Notes: generated from the sequence alone by a model not told the origin. A stretch of 42,746 nt of DNA from Bacteroidales bacterium (GCA_031253655.1 JAIRVY010000089.1:1-42746), one strand, 5' to 3'; shown: positions 8,905-18,383, counted from the first letter of the stretch. Program-made: numbers and translations.

Positions 8905-9507
8905 TTAGAAAGTGAACCCTACTTTCATTTCCATACCGCCATAGAAAAAACCGTCCCACGATTTAAGAAAAAAGCCGGAAGTGAAAGAAAGTGCCTTTAC
9001 TTTAAATCCTGCAGCCACTGTGCCATAGAACCCTAAACTAAAATATGGTTCATTAAAGTAATATGGCGAATCGTAATACGGATTATCTATCCAAATCCAA
9101 CCATTACTGTATTCTCTCCAAAAGTTTAATCTTATTCCGGTTGCAACGTTAACAAGCGGTTTAAAGGCTCTCTTTCCGGGAAAATAGTGGCGATAGTTAA
9201 TGAAAATAGGCACATTTTGCGCCCCTTCAATACCAATCCAATAATACCGACTCTCAGAATAGGTATCTATTTCGTATCCAATACCTATTCCCAAAACATC
9301 TTGAGTTTTGTTAAAACGAACACCGTTCACAAAAATAGAGGTAAAACCAACAGTATTACCAAAATAAATTCCATATTCATTAATGAATGTGTAGGAAGCA
9401 AACTTTTCGGGTTTGCTGTTTTCAGAAGTTTTAGTTTCATTTTGCCCAAAACTAAAAAAGGGCACTGCCATTAACAAAATAAAAGCAATAATTGATAATT
9501 TTTTCAT
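8905..9507 (-). CDS. Predicted small outer-membrane beta-barrel protein, function unknown
   Basis: I do not recognise a specific family. The 200-residue product has a clear signal peptide (MKKLSIIAFILLMAVPFFSFG) and then alternating hydrophobic and polar strands rich in Tyr, Phe, Trp and Gly, ending in a terminal phenylalanine (MKVGFTF), as expected for a barrel of about eight strands. A short polar linker with several Lys and Glu residues follows the cleavage site. It lies between EttA and the XerD-like gene, all on the minus strand. Many Bacteroidetes encode such small barrels with no assigned role. Confidence 0.72.
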   Translation of the reverse strand: MKKLSIIAFILLMAVPFFSFGQNETKTSENSKPEKFASYTFINEYGIYFGNTVGFTSIFVNGVRFNKTQDVLGIGIGYEIDTYSESRYYWIGIEGAQNVPIFINYRHYFPGKRAFKPLVNVATGIRLNFWREYSNGWIWIDNPYYDSPYYFNEPYFSLGFYGTVAAGFKVKALSFTSGFFLKSWDGFFYGGMEMKVGFTF

Positions 9508-9581
9508 AGCATAACAAGTTTAACATACTAATAACGATAGCCCAAGCAGAATATTTTAAGTAAATAATTAATATATAATAT

Positions 9582-11258
9582 TTATTTCACCAACTTTTTA
9601 TACCGGATCCGTTTCGGCTCAATATATCCTAATCGTTTCTTTTTGTTTTCTTCATAGTCGGAATAGTTTCCTTCATAGAAATAAACCTGCGAGTTGCCTT
9701 CAAAAGCGAGGATATGCGTGCAAACCCTGTCTAAAAACCATCTATCGTGGGAGATTATCACGGCGCAACCGGCAAAGTGTTCCAGTGCTTCTTCCAAGGC
9801 ACGCAACGTATTGATGTCAATATCATTAGTAGGTTCGTCCAACAGTAATACATTGGCTTCTACTTTGAGTGTAAGTGCGAGGTGCAAGCGGTTTCGTTCT
9901 CCACCGGAAAGTATACCTGATTTTTTGTTTTGGTCTTGGCCGCCAAAATTAAAACGGGAGATATAGGCACGCGAATTAATGAGTCGTCCGCCCATCATCA
10001 TTTGCTCGTTTCCCTCTGAAAGCACTTCCCACACTGTTTTTTCGGGGTCAATCTCAATGTGTTGCTGGTCAATATATCCCACTTTTACGGTTTCTCCCAT
10101 CTTAAAATCTCCGGAATCCGGTTTTTCCATTCCCATAATTAATCGAAAGAGGGTAGTTTTGCCCGCGCCGTTGGGTCCAATTATTCCCACAATACCGTTG
10201 GGAGGAAGCGAAAAATTTAAATCCTCAAACAGTAATTTTTCTCCGAATACTTTTGCAATTTTCACTGCATCAATCACATTCGTTCCTAAACGGGGTCCGT
10301 TAGGAATATAGATTTGCAGTTTTTCTTCACGTTCTCGCACATCTTCGTTCAACAGTTTGTCATAAGCATTTAAACGGGCTTTTCCTTTTGATTGGCGTGC
10401 TTTAGGCGACATCCGCACCCACTCCAATTCGCGCTCCAACGTTTTCATTCGTTTCGATTCTTGTTTCTCTTCTTGTGCCAAACGCTGCGTTTTTTGTTCT
10501 AACCACGAAGAGTAGTTGCCCTGCCAGGGAATACCTTCGCCGCGATCTAACTCCAAAATCCAACCGGCAACGTTGTCTAAAAAATAGCGGTCGTGGGTAA
10601 CGGCAATTACCGTACCTTTGTACTGTTGCAGATGCATTTCTAACCACTCTACCGATTCGGCATCCAAGTGGTTGGTAGGCTCGTCCAACAGTAAGATATC
10701 GGGTTCGGAGAGTAGCAGGCGGCACAGGGCCACGCGGCGGAGTTCGCCTCCCGACAGGTTTTTTACCGGTGTGTCGGGATCGGGACAGCGTAGGGCATCC
10801 ATTGCGCGTTCCAACTTGTTGTCTAATTCCCACGCATTATACCGGTCTATCAATTCCGTCAATTCTCCCTGACGATCAATCAGTTTGTTCATTTCGTCAT
10901 CGGTCATCTCCTCCATAAACTTCATATTCACGACTTCATATTCTGCCAGGATATCAACCACATTTTGTACGCCCTGTTTTACTACATCAATTACTGTAAG
11001 CGAGTTGTCTATTTGGGGTTCCTGTGCCAAATACCCAACGGTATATCCGGGCGAAAATACAACCTCCCCCTGAAACGACTTATCCAAACCGGCGATAATT
11101 TTCAGTAGAGATGATTTTCCGGAGCCGTTTAGACCCAGTACGCCAATCTTAGCACCATAGAAAAAAGAGAGATAAATATTCTTTAACACTTGCTTTTGAG
11201 GTGGATAGAGTTTACTCACATTCACCATCGAAAAGATAATTTTTTTGTCGTCAACCAT
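9582..11258 (-). CDS. ettA: EttA: ABC-F translational throttle ATPase
   Basis: A cytosolic ABC-F protein that binds the ribosomal E site and gates the first elongation steps according to energy state. Two ABC domains are present: Walker A GLNGSGKS (42-49) with signature LSGGELRRVAL, and a second Walker A GPNGAGKTT (about 360) with signature LSGGERNRLHL; both have LLLDEPTN Walker B motifs. There are no membrane segments. The arginine- and lysine-rich linker (about 240-310) matches the ABC-F P-site tether, and the extra arm in the first domain fits EttA. Length 558 against about 555 for E. coli EttA. It starts downstream of a tandem 7-base repeat and has no obvious Shine-Dalgarno sequence. Confidence 0.95.
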   Translation of the reverse strand: MVDDKKIIFSMVNVSKLYPPQKQVLKNIYLSFFYGAKIGVLGLNGSGKSSLLKIIAGLDKSFQGEVVFSPGYTVGYLAQEPQIDNSLTVIDVVKQGVQNVVDILAEYEVVNMKFMEEMTDDEMNKLIDRQGELTELIDRYNAWELDNKLERAMDALRCPDPDTPVKNLSGGELRRVALCRLLLSEPDILLLDEPTNHLDAESVEWLEMHLQQYKGTVIAVTHDRYFLDNVAGWILELDRGEGIPWQGNYSSWLEQKTQRLAQEEKQESKRMKTLERELEWVRMSPKARQSKGKARLNAYDKLLNEDVREREEKLQIYIPNGPRLGTNVIDAVKIAKVFGEKLLFEDLNFSLPPNGIVGIIGPNGAGKTTLFRLIMGMEKPDSGDFKMGETVKVGYIDQQHIEIDPEKTVWEVLSEGNEQMMMGGRLINSRAYISRFNFGGQDQNKKSGILSGGERNRLHLALTLKVEANVLLLDEPTNDIDINTLRALEEALEHFAGCAVIISHDRWFLDRVCTHILAFEGNSQVYFYEGNYSDYEENKKKRLGYIEPKRIRYKKLVK

Positions 11259-11267
11259 AATTCCTGA

Positions 11268-11295
11268 GTTTAAAGTTTGATGTTTAAAGTTTAAA
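11268..11295. repeat. Four tandem 7-base units (GTTTAAA-type)
   Basis: Four consecutive heptamers read GTTTAAA, GTTTGAT, GTTTAAA, GTTTAAA, in the 63-base gap between the acyltransferase stop and the ettA start. A purine-rich stretch containing two AAGGAG words follows. It is one of several 7-base-period arrays at gene boundaries in this window. Confidence 0.8.
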
Positions 11296-11321
11296 GGAGG
11301 TAAAGGAGTTAGAGGGGGTAA

Positions 11322-12455
11322 TTAATCAATAATATGTAATTTATTTCTTACCGGGTTTGCGTAAATATCAAGTAGATATTTCATCATTTTTTCTTTACTT
11401 ACTCCCGGAACAGTAGATTCTTTGTTAAGATATTCTAAAAAATCTGATTTTTCTTCTTTTGTATAACGATCTGAAAATTTATTAGAATTGTCTTTAATAT
11501 CTATGGCGATATAGTTTTGCGGGTACAAAAAATAGTGTTCATAAATTTGATTATCAATAATATTACAAAGCATTGTAAGTTTATCATTCAAAGAAATATC
11601 TTCCGGAATAGTGGCAAATTCCTGCTGCAAAGGTTTGCCGATTACAAAATGAACATCTCCTTTGTAACCCGTAATACCCTCTAGAATACTGTTTGTGTCC
11701 TCGCCGGGTTGTTTTTTGTAGGGTTGATTTTCAGAAAGGGCTAATTCGCGGGCTTTAAGTTTTGCACAAGGCTCATATTGGTAAGATATCGCCACAGGCG
11801 TTATATTCATCCGTTTTAGTAATTGCATTGCATTTTGCGGGTCGGCAAAGGTTAGCATTTTCAAAAGTCCCTGCTGGGTTTTATCATCTCCGTTTTTGGT
11901 TCTGCCGTTTCCCTGTGCAATCCATATCGATTCTTTTTCTTCAAAAATTGAATGGCGAATGTAGGAAGAAAGAGTATGTGTATTTGCTATTCTCTCTTTT
12001 AAAGTGCCGGAGCGCAACACCAAAAACATCTTATGAATTTTTGCAATTTCTGCAAACAGCGGATTGGCTAACAGATTATCTCCGATAGCAGTACGTGTGG
12101 CGCAATTACCGTTTTTGAAAAAATAAACCTGTAAAAATGAGGGATCTAAAATAATATCTCTATGGTTTCCAATAAACAGATATTGATGTTGAGGATTTGT
12201 GTTTTCAATTCCGAAAAAAAACGAGTTTCGGCACGATTTATCCATAATATAATGAAAAACCTTGTCGGCAAATGCCATGTGAAATTCAAGTTGGGTTTTA
12301 CAGTCTAAAACCTCTTTTATCCATTCATCTATATTGATTTTATCTTTAAATACAGATAGTTGATTTAGAAAAACCGGGTCGTTATACAGTTTATTTACCG
12401 CCACTAATGTTTCTTTTTCGAAGTAAGGTCGGATATGAGCAAAATTATCAATCAT
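11322..12455 (-). CDS. PlsC-like phospholipid acyltransferase family protein
   Basis: This 377-residue protein looks like a glycerol-phosphate/acylglycerol-phosphate acyltransferase, transferring fatty acyl groups at the inner face of the cytoplasmic membrane. The key block is FIGNHRDIILDPSFL (about residues 103-117), a variant of the acyltransferase NHxxxxD motif with one extra residue between His and the second Asp. IWIAQGNGRTKNGDD resembles the motif III substrate-binding region, and VHFVIGKPL the proline-containing motif IV. I see no strong membrane span. Its start overlaps the stop of the 126-residue membrane protein by eight bases, so it belongs to the bactofilin-AtpZ operon. Substrate is unknown. 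Confidence 0.72.
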   Translation of the reverse strand: MIDNFAHIRPYFEKETLVAVNKLYNDPVFLNQLSVFKDKINIDEWIKEVLDCKTQLEFHMAFADKVFHYIMDKSCRNSFFFGIENTNPQHQYLFIGNHRDIILDPSFLQVYFFKNGNCATRTAIGDNLLANPLFAEIAKIHKMFLVLRSGTLKERIANTHTLSSYIRHSIFEEKESIWIAQGNGRTKNGDDKTQQGLLKMLTFADPQNAMQLLKRMNITPVAISYQYEPCAKLKARELALSENQPYKKQPGEDTNSILEGITGYKGDVHFVIGKPLQQEFATIPEDISLNDKLTMLCNIIDNQIYEHYFLYPQNYIAIDIKDNSNKFSDRYTKEEKSDFLEYLNKESTVPGVSKEKMMKYLLDIYANPVRNKLHIID

Positions 12456-12828
12456 TATTCTTTTTTAGTAAGAAAATTTCAAAAATAGAATACAAAAAAT
12501 AGATAACCAAAAATGCGCCCGTAAATTGCCAGCGGTCGTTCTCATTAAATAAGACATAAAGAACAAAAAAAAGTATGGTTGAGAACATTTTAAGAATTCT
12601 TGATAACAAATATCCTGCAATAAACTTTTGTCCGGCTACTTGGTTGGAAGAACGTAAAACGCTATGAAGTGTAAGTAAAGTGATTAGAAAGAAGAAAACA
12701 ACAATAAAAGGAATGGCAACAGTAGCGTATTTCGGCGCCAGATATTGAAACAAAACTCCTGCAATTGCAACTATTACCGAGAAAATTATCAGTTGGAAAA
12801 TCTGTTTCTTTATAGATTCCTTACTCAT
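12448..12828 (-). CDS. Four-helix membrane protein in AtpZ operon
   Basis: A hydrophobic 126-residue protein with four predicted membrane helices, roughly at residues 10-30, 35-55, 72-90 and 100-120, and charged loops between them. In Bacteroidetes a small unnamed membrane protein is commonly found between AtpZ and the F0 a-subunit gene, and this one has the same position relative to AtpZ. It may be the counterpart of the second Atp1/AtpI-type accessory protein, but I cannot prove this from motifs. Its start overlaps the AtpZ stop (TAATG) and its end overlaps the acyltransferase start. Confidence 0.6.
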   Translation of the reverse strand: MSKESIKKQIFQLIIFSVIVAIAGVLFQYLAPKYATVAIPFIVVFFFLITLLTLHSVLRSSNQVAGQKFIAGYLLSRILKMFSTILFFVLYVLFNENDRWQFTGAFLVIYFLYSIFEIFLLKKNND

Positions 12829-13046
12829 TATTTTGGTTTTTTAGGAATCTCTTTACTAATAATATAGTACATTGAAAGTGCGATGGCAATCAATGAAAAG
12901 AGAATGACAAAAATATTGTGATTTCCTGTTTTTTTGTCTAATTTCAATCCTCCGTAAGCACCAAGAAAAATCAATATTCCCATTTGAAAGGCGTATCCTA
13001 GGTAGTGGGTACCTTTAGAGGGGGGGCGTGTTACTTTATTCTCCAT
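12828..13046 (-). CDS. AtpZ/AtpI family protein
   Basis: A 72-residue protein with two membrane helices (about 15-35 and 43-63). YAFQMGILIFLGAYGG followed by LDKKTG matches the AtpZ/AtpI family, in which a glycine-rich helix is followed by a conserved Leu-Asp. These proteins normally precede F-type ATP synthase genes and have been linked to c-ring assembly and divalent cation transport. Here no atpB, atpE or other synthase subunit follows; the next genes are another small membrane protein and an acyltransferase. It starts 11 bases after the bactofilin stop. Confidence 0.75.
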   Translation of the reverse strand: MENKVTRPPSKGTHYLGYAFQMGILIFLGAYGGLKLDKKTGNHNIFVILFSLIAIALSMYYIISKEIPKKPK

Positions 13047-13057
13047 CTGTTGTTTGG

Positions 13058-13438
13058 TTACTCGTTTTCAATTCCCGGAATTGGCGTCGGGGCTTGATTT
13101 TGCATTGTGCAATTCCCTACAAAATTGGCACCGGGTTCAATTGATATCTTACTGATTCGAATATTACCGGTTAGCACGGCTGTGGCTTTCAGTATAAGAA
13201 TTTCAGTAGCGGTGATTTCTGTTTTTGCATTTCCTTCAATTTCAATAGAATGGCATTGAATTTTTCCTTCAACCAATCCTGATTTTCCGATGAAGATTTT
13301 CGCATTTGATGTAATAATACCTTTAACGGTGCCGTCAATTCGGCAATCTCCGGTAGATACAATATCTCCCGTTAGGATAGTTCCGGCGGCAATGATGTTG
13401 ATTCCGCCAATCTCTTCCTGTTCTAAATGTTTTGGCAT
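13058..13438 (-). CDS. Bactofilin (polymer-forming cytoskeletal protein)
   Basis: A cytosolic polymer-forming scaffold protein of the DUF583/bactofilin family. The core (about 10-110) is a right-handed beta-helix of short repeated strands, with typical turns such as TILTGDIVSTGDCRIDGTV, KIFIGKSGLVEGKI and AVLTGNIRISK. The N-terminal tail EEIGGINIIAAGT matches the usual membrane- or partner-binding leader. Length 126 is ordinary. It is first in an operon with AtpZ, an arrangement seen in other Bacteroidetes next to the ATP synthase genes, which are missing here. Confidence 0.9.
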   Translation of the reverse strand: MPKHLEQEEIGGINIIAAGTILTGDIVSTGDCRIDGTVKGIITSNAKIFIGKSGLVEGKIQCHSIEIEGNAKTEITATEILILKATAVLTGNIRISKISIEPGANFVGNCTMQNQAPTPIPGIENE

Positions 13439-13725
13439 AATGTTCTAAATTTTCGTTTAATAGCAACCGCAAATAAACATAAAATTCTCTGAATTACCCA
13501 TAGACGGATAAAAATGTTTAATAATTTATAGAGGAAAGAAACACAATTTAGAAACAAAGGAGCCATCCTCACAATAACAGATAGAGTGAGCCTTATGGAA
13601 TGGATGGTAAAATTGTTAAGTAAAAAAGTAAAGAGAGAAATTCGTAACGTTGAAAAGATATGTTTACTTGAGTGACGAAGTCAGGAAAAACTAAAATCTT
13701 AAAATCGCCCTTAAATTCTTAACCT
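13439..13725. other. 287-base AT-rich intergenic region
   Basis: This gap separates the start of bactofilin from the end of the FadL-like gene. A weak promoter-like TTTATTTG lies on the minus strand at 13470-13477, one mismatch from TAnnTTTG. A 27-codon plus-strand frame at 13595-13675 resembles nothing I know. I see no RNA gene or strong hairpin. Confidence 0.5.
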
Positions 13726-15219
13726 CTAAAACCTTACTCCCAACGACATTATAATGCGGTGCGTGAGGAATTGATTATTTACCGCATTTACAAATTGGGC
13801 GTCATACATCCAGTATTTTTCCTTTGAAATAGCAAAAGCATAGGCAAAATCGCCGTAGAAATGTTTTGTTCTAAAGCCAAAACCGGTAGAGGCATAGTGT
13901 TTTGAGCCATCGTTTATCTTGTTTTTAAATGGCGATGAGGTATAGTTATAACCGGCTCTGATGGCAAACACCGGACTAACATTCATCTCGGCACCAATAC
14001 GGGCAGTATGGCAGACACCGTACATTTGTTGTACGGTTTTATTCTCTTCCCTAAAGCTATAATCCACTGAATACATATTAGCCATACTGTAATCAGTAAT
14101 CTCATATTCAGCACTTATAAACGCTTGCTTTGCAATAAAAAAAGCCATATTTACCATTGCCCGCAATGGCGTAGTAAGCGAATAGTTGAAATTATTTACA
14201 TATTTAACTCTATTCTTAAAGTATTCTAAATTATTCAGTGTATCTTTCTCCCATTTTCTATAATTTATTTCTCTTTCTAAATAGTCTTTCACATTTCCAT
14301 AATAGGTTGGGGTATGAAAAGCAAAACCTACTCTTAAAAAATTAGCCGGTTGGTAAATAACACCCAATTTTAAGTTGATACCCGTTGAACGTACGTTAAG
14401 TTTATCTTCAAAAGTAATATATTGAAAATTGTATGAAGTTTTGCCATTGTCATTAACTTCCTCGAAAGTTCTGTTTTCTGTAAAATTGAAAATAGGTATT
14501 CCAAGGGTAACTCCCAGAAACAGTTTATCATCATAATTAGTGCCAAAAGAAAACACCATCTCGTCGTTGCCTCCGGCTCTTTTAACTGTTGAAGAATGTC
14601 GAAAATCTTTTCCTCTATAAGTACCTTCATATTCGGTAAATTTTCCAGTTTCAGGTGAAATGAGCCAGTACTCATAAGCATAGTACATTTCATCATTCCA
14701 AATACTAATGTCATTAATATCTCTTATATCAAGACCCTCTGCTTTTTTGGCATAAGCGCTTCCTATAGTGCTGCCTGCATTTCTCCCCTCGATAGAAAAC
14801 ACTGTGTTATAGTTATTTATGCGATTATACCCAAAGCCTATTTGGAATTTTTTCCAGAGAGAACTTGAAATTCCGGGTAGGGCAAGCACAATTCCGACAC
14901 TACTGAGGTTGAACCTCGGTGTTTGGGTAGAAATTTCAGTGCCGTTATAGCAGGAAATGTTTTTATAAGCCGAAATCGTCATCGGTGTGAAGGATACTTC
15001 ACTTTTTTTGTACAATCCGATGGAGGCGGGGTTGAGGTTAAGAGCTGAGAACTCTGCACCCACCGCGCTAAATGCACGCCCCGCCCCCATAAAACGGGCT
15101 GAACCATGCCAGTCAGTTTCCGAAAAACGAAGTGCATCTATTTCATTTTGGGCAATACTTGTTTGAATTAGCAAAAATATGCTAATTGAAAAGGATAATT
15201 TTTTAAGTAACATTTTCAT
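13726..15219 (-). CDS. OmpP1/FadL-like outer-membrane transport protein
   Basis: A 497-residue outer-membrane barrel related to the OmpP1/FadL/TodX family that moves hydrophobic compounds across the outer membrane. There is a signal peptide (about 1-23, ending SIAQ), then the characteristic N-terminal hatch region: GSARFMGAGRAFSAVGAE followed by LNLNPASIGLY, where NPA is the conserved family motif. The rest is long amphipathic strands, and the protein ends with an aromatic-rich final strand (IIMSLGVRF). Two in-frame ATGs (15219 and 15213) fit equally well. It follows the GH3 gene by 17 bases on the same strand. The substrate is not deducible. Confidence 0.8.
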   Translation of the reverse strand: MKMLLKKLSFSISIFLLIQTSIAQNEIDALRFSETDWHGSARFMGAGRAFSAVGAEFSALNLNPASIGLYKKSEVSFTPMTISAYKNISCYNGTEISTQTPRFNLSSVGIVLALPGISSSLWKKFQIGFGYNRINNYNTVFSIEGRNAGSTIGSAYAKKAEGLDIRDINDISIWNDEMYYAYEYWLISPETGKFTEYEGTYRGKDFRHSSTVKRAGGNDEMVFSFGTNYDDKLFLGVTLGIPIFNFTENRTFEEVNDNGKTSYNFQYITFEDKLNVRSTGINLKLGVIYQPANFLRVGFAFHTPTYYGNVKDYLEREINYRKWEKDTLNNLEYFKNRVKYVNNFNYSLTTPLRAMVNMAFFIAKQAFISAEYEITDYSMANMYSVDYSFREENKTVQQMYGVCHTARIGAEMNVSPVFAIRAGYNYTSSPFKNKINDGSKHYASTGFGFRTKHFYGDFAYAFAISKEKYWMYDAQFVNAVNNQFLTHRIIMSLGVRF

Positions 15220-15236
15220 ATTTTTTTGGGTTTAAT

Positions 15237-16739
15237 TTAATTCAAAATCTCCTCCATCAACCCTCTGTCATTCTGCAAACGCGGTACTTTGTTTTGTCCG
15301 CCGAGTTTGTTCTTTTTCCTCAACCACTTCATAAAGGTTCCTTCTTGAGCGATGATGATTTCGGGAGATTCAAGTAACAGACTCCCGGTGCGCTTTGCCT
15401 CGTAGTCTGAATTTAGCGACTTCAGAGTTTGGTCTAATATTTCTCTAAATTTTTCAATATCATCGGGAAATGTAGAAAATTCTATCAACCATTGGTGTTT
15501 TCCTTTCCTTTCGCTTGCTTCCAAAAAGAGTGGTGCGGCAGTATAGTCTGATAAAACCGCTCCGGTTTGTCGGCATGCTTCCGCCAGGGCTTTGTCGGCA
15601 TTATCTACCACCAACTCTTCGCCAAAAGCGTTCAAATAGTGTGTGGTTCTTCCGGTAATTTTAAACCTGTATGGACGTAAAGAGGTAAACACTATCGTAT
15701 CCCCAATTTCATAACGCCACAATCCTGCTGGAGTTGTAATTATTATTGCGTAATTTTTGTGCAACTTCACTTCTTGCAAGGGGATAGCCCGCTTGTTTTT
15801 AGTTCCCATTTCATCCAACTCAAGAAACTCGTAAAAAATGCCATTGTCGGTTAGCAACAATAGGTCGTCGCAGCACCGCTGGTCCTGAAATCCAAAAAAT
15901 CCTTCTGAAGCATTATACATATTCATGTAGAAAACGGAGTTGGGGAGCAGTTTGGTATAAACTTCCCGATAAAGTGATAAAGCAACGCCACCGTGAAAAT
16001 AGAGTTCCAAATTGGGCCACACTTCCGACAAATGATTTTTGCCGGATATTTTCAACACCTCAGACAGCACCAACAGCATCCAAGAAGGAACGCCCGAAAT
16101 AGATGTAATATTTTCATCTACAGTATGTTTTGCTATAAGTTGAAGTTTGGTACTCCAATCCTCATTGAGTAATACTTCTTTACTCGGCGCCTTCAAATAT
16201 TCGCCAATGGCGGGCATATTTTCCATTAATACTGCAGAAATATCTCCGCATTTCAGTTTGGTTTCCATTTCCATTTGTTGAATACAACCTCCCAATGTAA
16301 TCCCTTTTCCTGCAAATATCTCGGTTTCAGGAAATAATTCAATATAAAATGTTAATGAATCTTTTGCCGACAAATAGTTGTTCAGTTTTAACGAATCGTT
16401 AGTAACCGGAATATATTTACTTTTTGCTTGCGTAGTTCCTGATGATTTGGCTAACCACTCCACTTTTGAGTTCCATAGTACATATTCTTCTCCATTTATA
16501 ATGCGCTCTATATAAGGATAAAGCGCATTATAGTTTTGCGGGGGGATGTTTCGTTGAAATGCCTCGTAGCTCATATTTGGGGTAAAACCAAAATTGTGGC
16601 CGAATTTTGTTTTCAACCCGTTCCGAATCAGGAAGGTAAACCACTTCTCTTGCGTTTCCAGCGCGTGTTCGTAAAGAGAAACAATTCTTTCTTCTCGATA
16701 TCCGAAATAAGCACGAATAGGGGCATTCAACAATTGCAT
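15237..16739 (-). CDS. GH3 family acyl-acid amide-type adenylating enzyme
   Basis: A 500-residue protein of the GH3 family, named after plant enzymes that adenylate acids such as indole acetate or jasmonate and conjugate them to amino acids. The nucleotide-binding loop SSGTTQAKSKYIPVT lies at about residues 95-110, the FHGG block near 248, and MYNASEGFFGFQ around 270, matching the conserved YxASE-type motif. Bacterial members are common in Bacteroidetes and their substrates are mostly unknown, so plant hormone chemistry should not be assumed. It starts 4 bases after the PepD stop and probably shares a transcript with it and with the FadL-like gene downstream. Confidence 0.85.
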   Translation of the reverse strand: MQLLNAPIRAYFGYREERIVSLYEHALETQEKWFTFLIRNGLKTKFGHNFGFTPNMSYEAFQRNIPPQNYNALYPYIERIINGEEYVLWNSKVEWLAKSSGTTQAKSKYIPVTNDSLKLNNYLSAKDSLTFYIELFPETEIFAGKGITLGGCIQQMEMETKLKCGDISAVLMENMPAIGEYLKAPSKEVLLNEDWSTKLQLIAKHTVDENITSISGVPSWMLLVLSEVLKISGKNHLSEVWPNLELYFHGGVALSLYREVYTKLLPNSVFYMNMYNASEGFFGFQDQRCCDDLLLLTDNGIFYEFLELDEMGTKNKRAIPLQEVKLHKNYAIIITTPAGLWRYEIGDTIVFTSLRPYRFKITGRTTHYLNAFGEELVVDNADKALAEACRQTGAVLSDYTAAPLFLEASERKGKHQWLIEFSTFPDDIEKFREILDQTLKSLNSDYEAKRTGSLLLESPEIIIAQEGTFMKWLRKKNKLGGQNKVPRLQNDRGLMEEILN

Positions 16740-16743
16740 ACAG

Positions 16744-18210
16744 TTATTTTTTTACAGGAATATTTTTCAATGTTTCCACCAAAAAATCCCAAAATTTGCC
16801 CACACTTTCAATATTCACTCTTTCATCGGGTGAGTGCGGGTTTCGGATAGTAGGTCCGCAAGATATCATATCCCAGTACGGGTATGCCAAACTGAAGAGT
16901 CCACACTCCAATCCTGCGTGAATCGCTTTAATTTCAGGAACTTTTCCATATTTATCTTCATATACTTTGAGCATCGTATTCAGAATGGGGGATTGGAGGT
17001 TAGGTTTCCAGCCCGGGTAGCCGCCGTTCAATTCTATTTTTACTCCGGCAAGTTCGGCAATAGCGCGCATCTTATCGGCAACTGCTTCTTTGGCAGATTC
17101 TACACTGCTGCGCAACAGGTTGGCAATGGAAAGTGCGCCTTTTTCGGTTTTAACAATCGCTAAATTGGTAGAAGTTTCCACTAGGCCCTCCATAGAATCG
17201 CTCATTCGCATTACACCGTTGGGGATAGCCAGAACTAAATTTACCACTTTTCTTTGACAATCGCTTTCCATCACTTCCTTTGGAGCTTCAACTTGTTTGA
17301 GCGCAATGTTAAAATCGGGTTCTGTTCCGGAGAACTCTTTTTGAATAACAACTGATAACTCTTTGATAAGTTTTTCAAAAGCAGCCTTATTCTTTTCAGG
17401 CACAGCGATAGCGGCAAACGCTTCTCTGGGGATTGCGTTTCGCAAACTGCCACCGTTTATTTCAGCAATATGAATATCACAGTTTTCTATTCCTTTTTTC
17501 AACAATCTCATTAATATCTTATTGGCATTTGCGCGTCCCAACACAATATCCATACCACTGTGTCCGCCTTTCAATCCTGTAACTGCAATCTCGTAGCCTA
17601 TCACTCCGGCGGGGGTTAATTTTATATTGTATTTCATTTCAAAATTGGCATCTATTCCGCCGGCACATCCTACATAGAGTTCACCTTCATCTTCAGAGTC
17701 CAAATTTATAAGAATATCTCCTTTAATAAATCCGGGTTTCAATCCGAAGGCGCCGGTCATACCGGTTTCTTCGTCCACGGTCACCAACACTTCGATAGGA
17801 CCGTGTTCCAGATTGTTATCAATAAGGATAGCCATTGCGGCGGCGCAACCCATAGCGTTGTCGGCACCTAAAGTTGTACCGTTGGCGCGTACCCAGCCGT
17901 CATCACAAATTCGGGGTTCTATGGGGTCGGTAACGAAGTTGTGTTTGCTGTCGCTGTTTGCCTGCGGCACCATGTCAATATGTCCTTGAAAAACAACAGG
18001 TACTCGGTTTTCGTAGCCTTTCGTTGCCGGCTTACGCAAAACAATGTTGCCGGTTTCATCTTGAGAGTACTCAATATCATTTGCTTTTGCCCAGTTTTTG
18101 AGCCAGATTAATATTTTCTCCTCGTGTTTAGAAGGATGGGGTATTGCACAGATGTTGGCAAAGATTTCCCACATTTTGTTGGGATACAATTTCGATAATT
18201 CGTTATTCAT
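16744..18210 (-). CDS. pepD: Aminoacyl-histidine dipeptidase (PepD, M20 family)
   Basis: A cytosolic metallodipeptidase that splits Xaa-His and other dipeptides. The di-zinc M20 ligands are all visible: His and Asp in FQGHIDMVP (about 75-83), Asp in LGADNAMGC, the Glu pair in VDEETGMTGA, Asp in LDSEDEGE, and a C-terminal His in AIHAGLECGLF (about 435). The dimerisation lid lies between. Length 488 is normal for PepD. Together with the S46 dipeptidyl peptidase, which would release dipeptides outside, it suggests peptide use as a carbon and nitrogen source. It lies 173 bases downstream of korB. Confidence 0.93.
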   Translation of the reverse strand: MNNELSKLYPNKMWEIFANICAIPHPSKHEEKILIWLKNWAKANDIEYSQDETGNIVLRKPATKGYENRVPVVFQGHIDMVPQANSDSKHNFVTDPIEPRICDDGWVRANGTTLGADNAMGCAAAMAILIDNNLEHGPIEVLVTVDEETGMTGAFGLKPGFIKGDILINLDSEDEGELYVGCAGGIDANFEMKYNIKLTPAGVIGYEIAVTGLKGGHSGMDIVLGRANANKILMRLLKKGIENCDIHIAEINGGSLRNAIPREAFAAIAVPEKNKAAFEKLIKELSVVIQKEFSGTEPDFNIALKQVEAPKEVMESDCQRKVVNLVLAIPNGVMRMSDSMEGLVETSTNLAIVKTEKGALSIANLLRSSVESAKEAVADKMRAIAELAGVKIELNGGYPGWKPNLQSPILNTMLKVYEDKYGKVPEIKAIHAGLECGLFSLAYPYWDMISCGPTIRNPHSPDERVNIESVGKFWDFLVETLKNIPVKK

Positions 18211-18383
18211 AATATTTTTTTTATGTATTAATAGATTATTTTTTTAGGGCAACGTTTAATTGATAAAAGAAGTTGCAAAGAAGGTTTTTTTGCTTTCTTT
18301 TTTCGGCTTTTCCCTTCAATTCAATATCGTACATTTCCACAAAATGTTCTTGTTTTCAATGTATGATGCAACGCAGGCGTTTA

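Noticed and set aside
10402-10833. 143-codon minus-strand frame inside ettA
   Set aside because: Arg/Gly/Pro-rich translation in another frame of ettA, with no protein-like pattern.
13595-13675. Short plus-strand frame (27 codons) in the gap before bactofilin
   Set aside because: No homologue recognised, no ribosome site, and no promoter of the right orientation.
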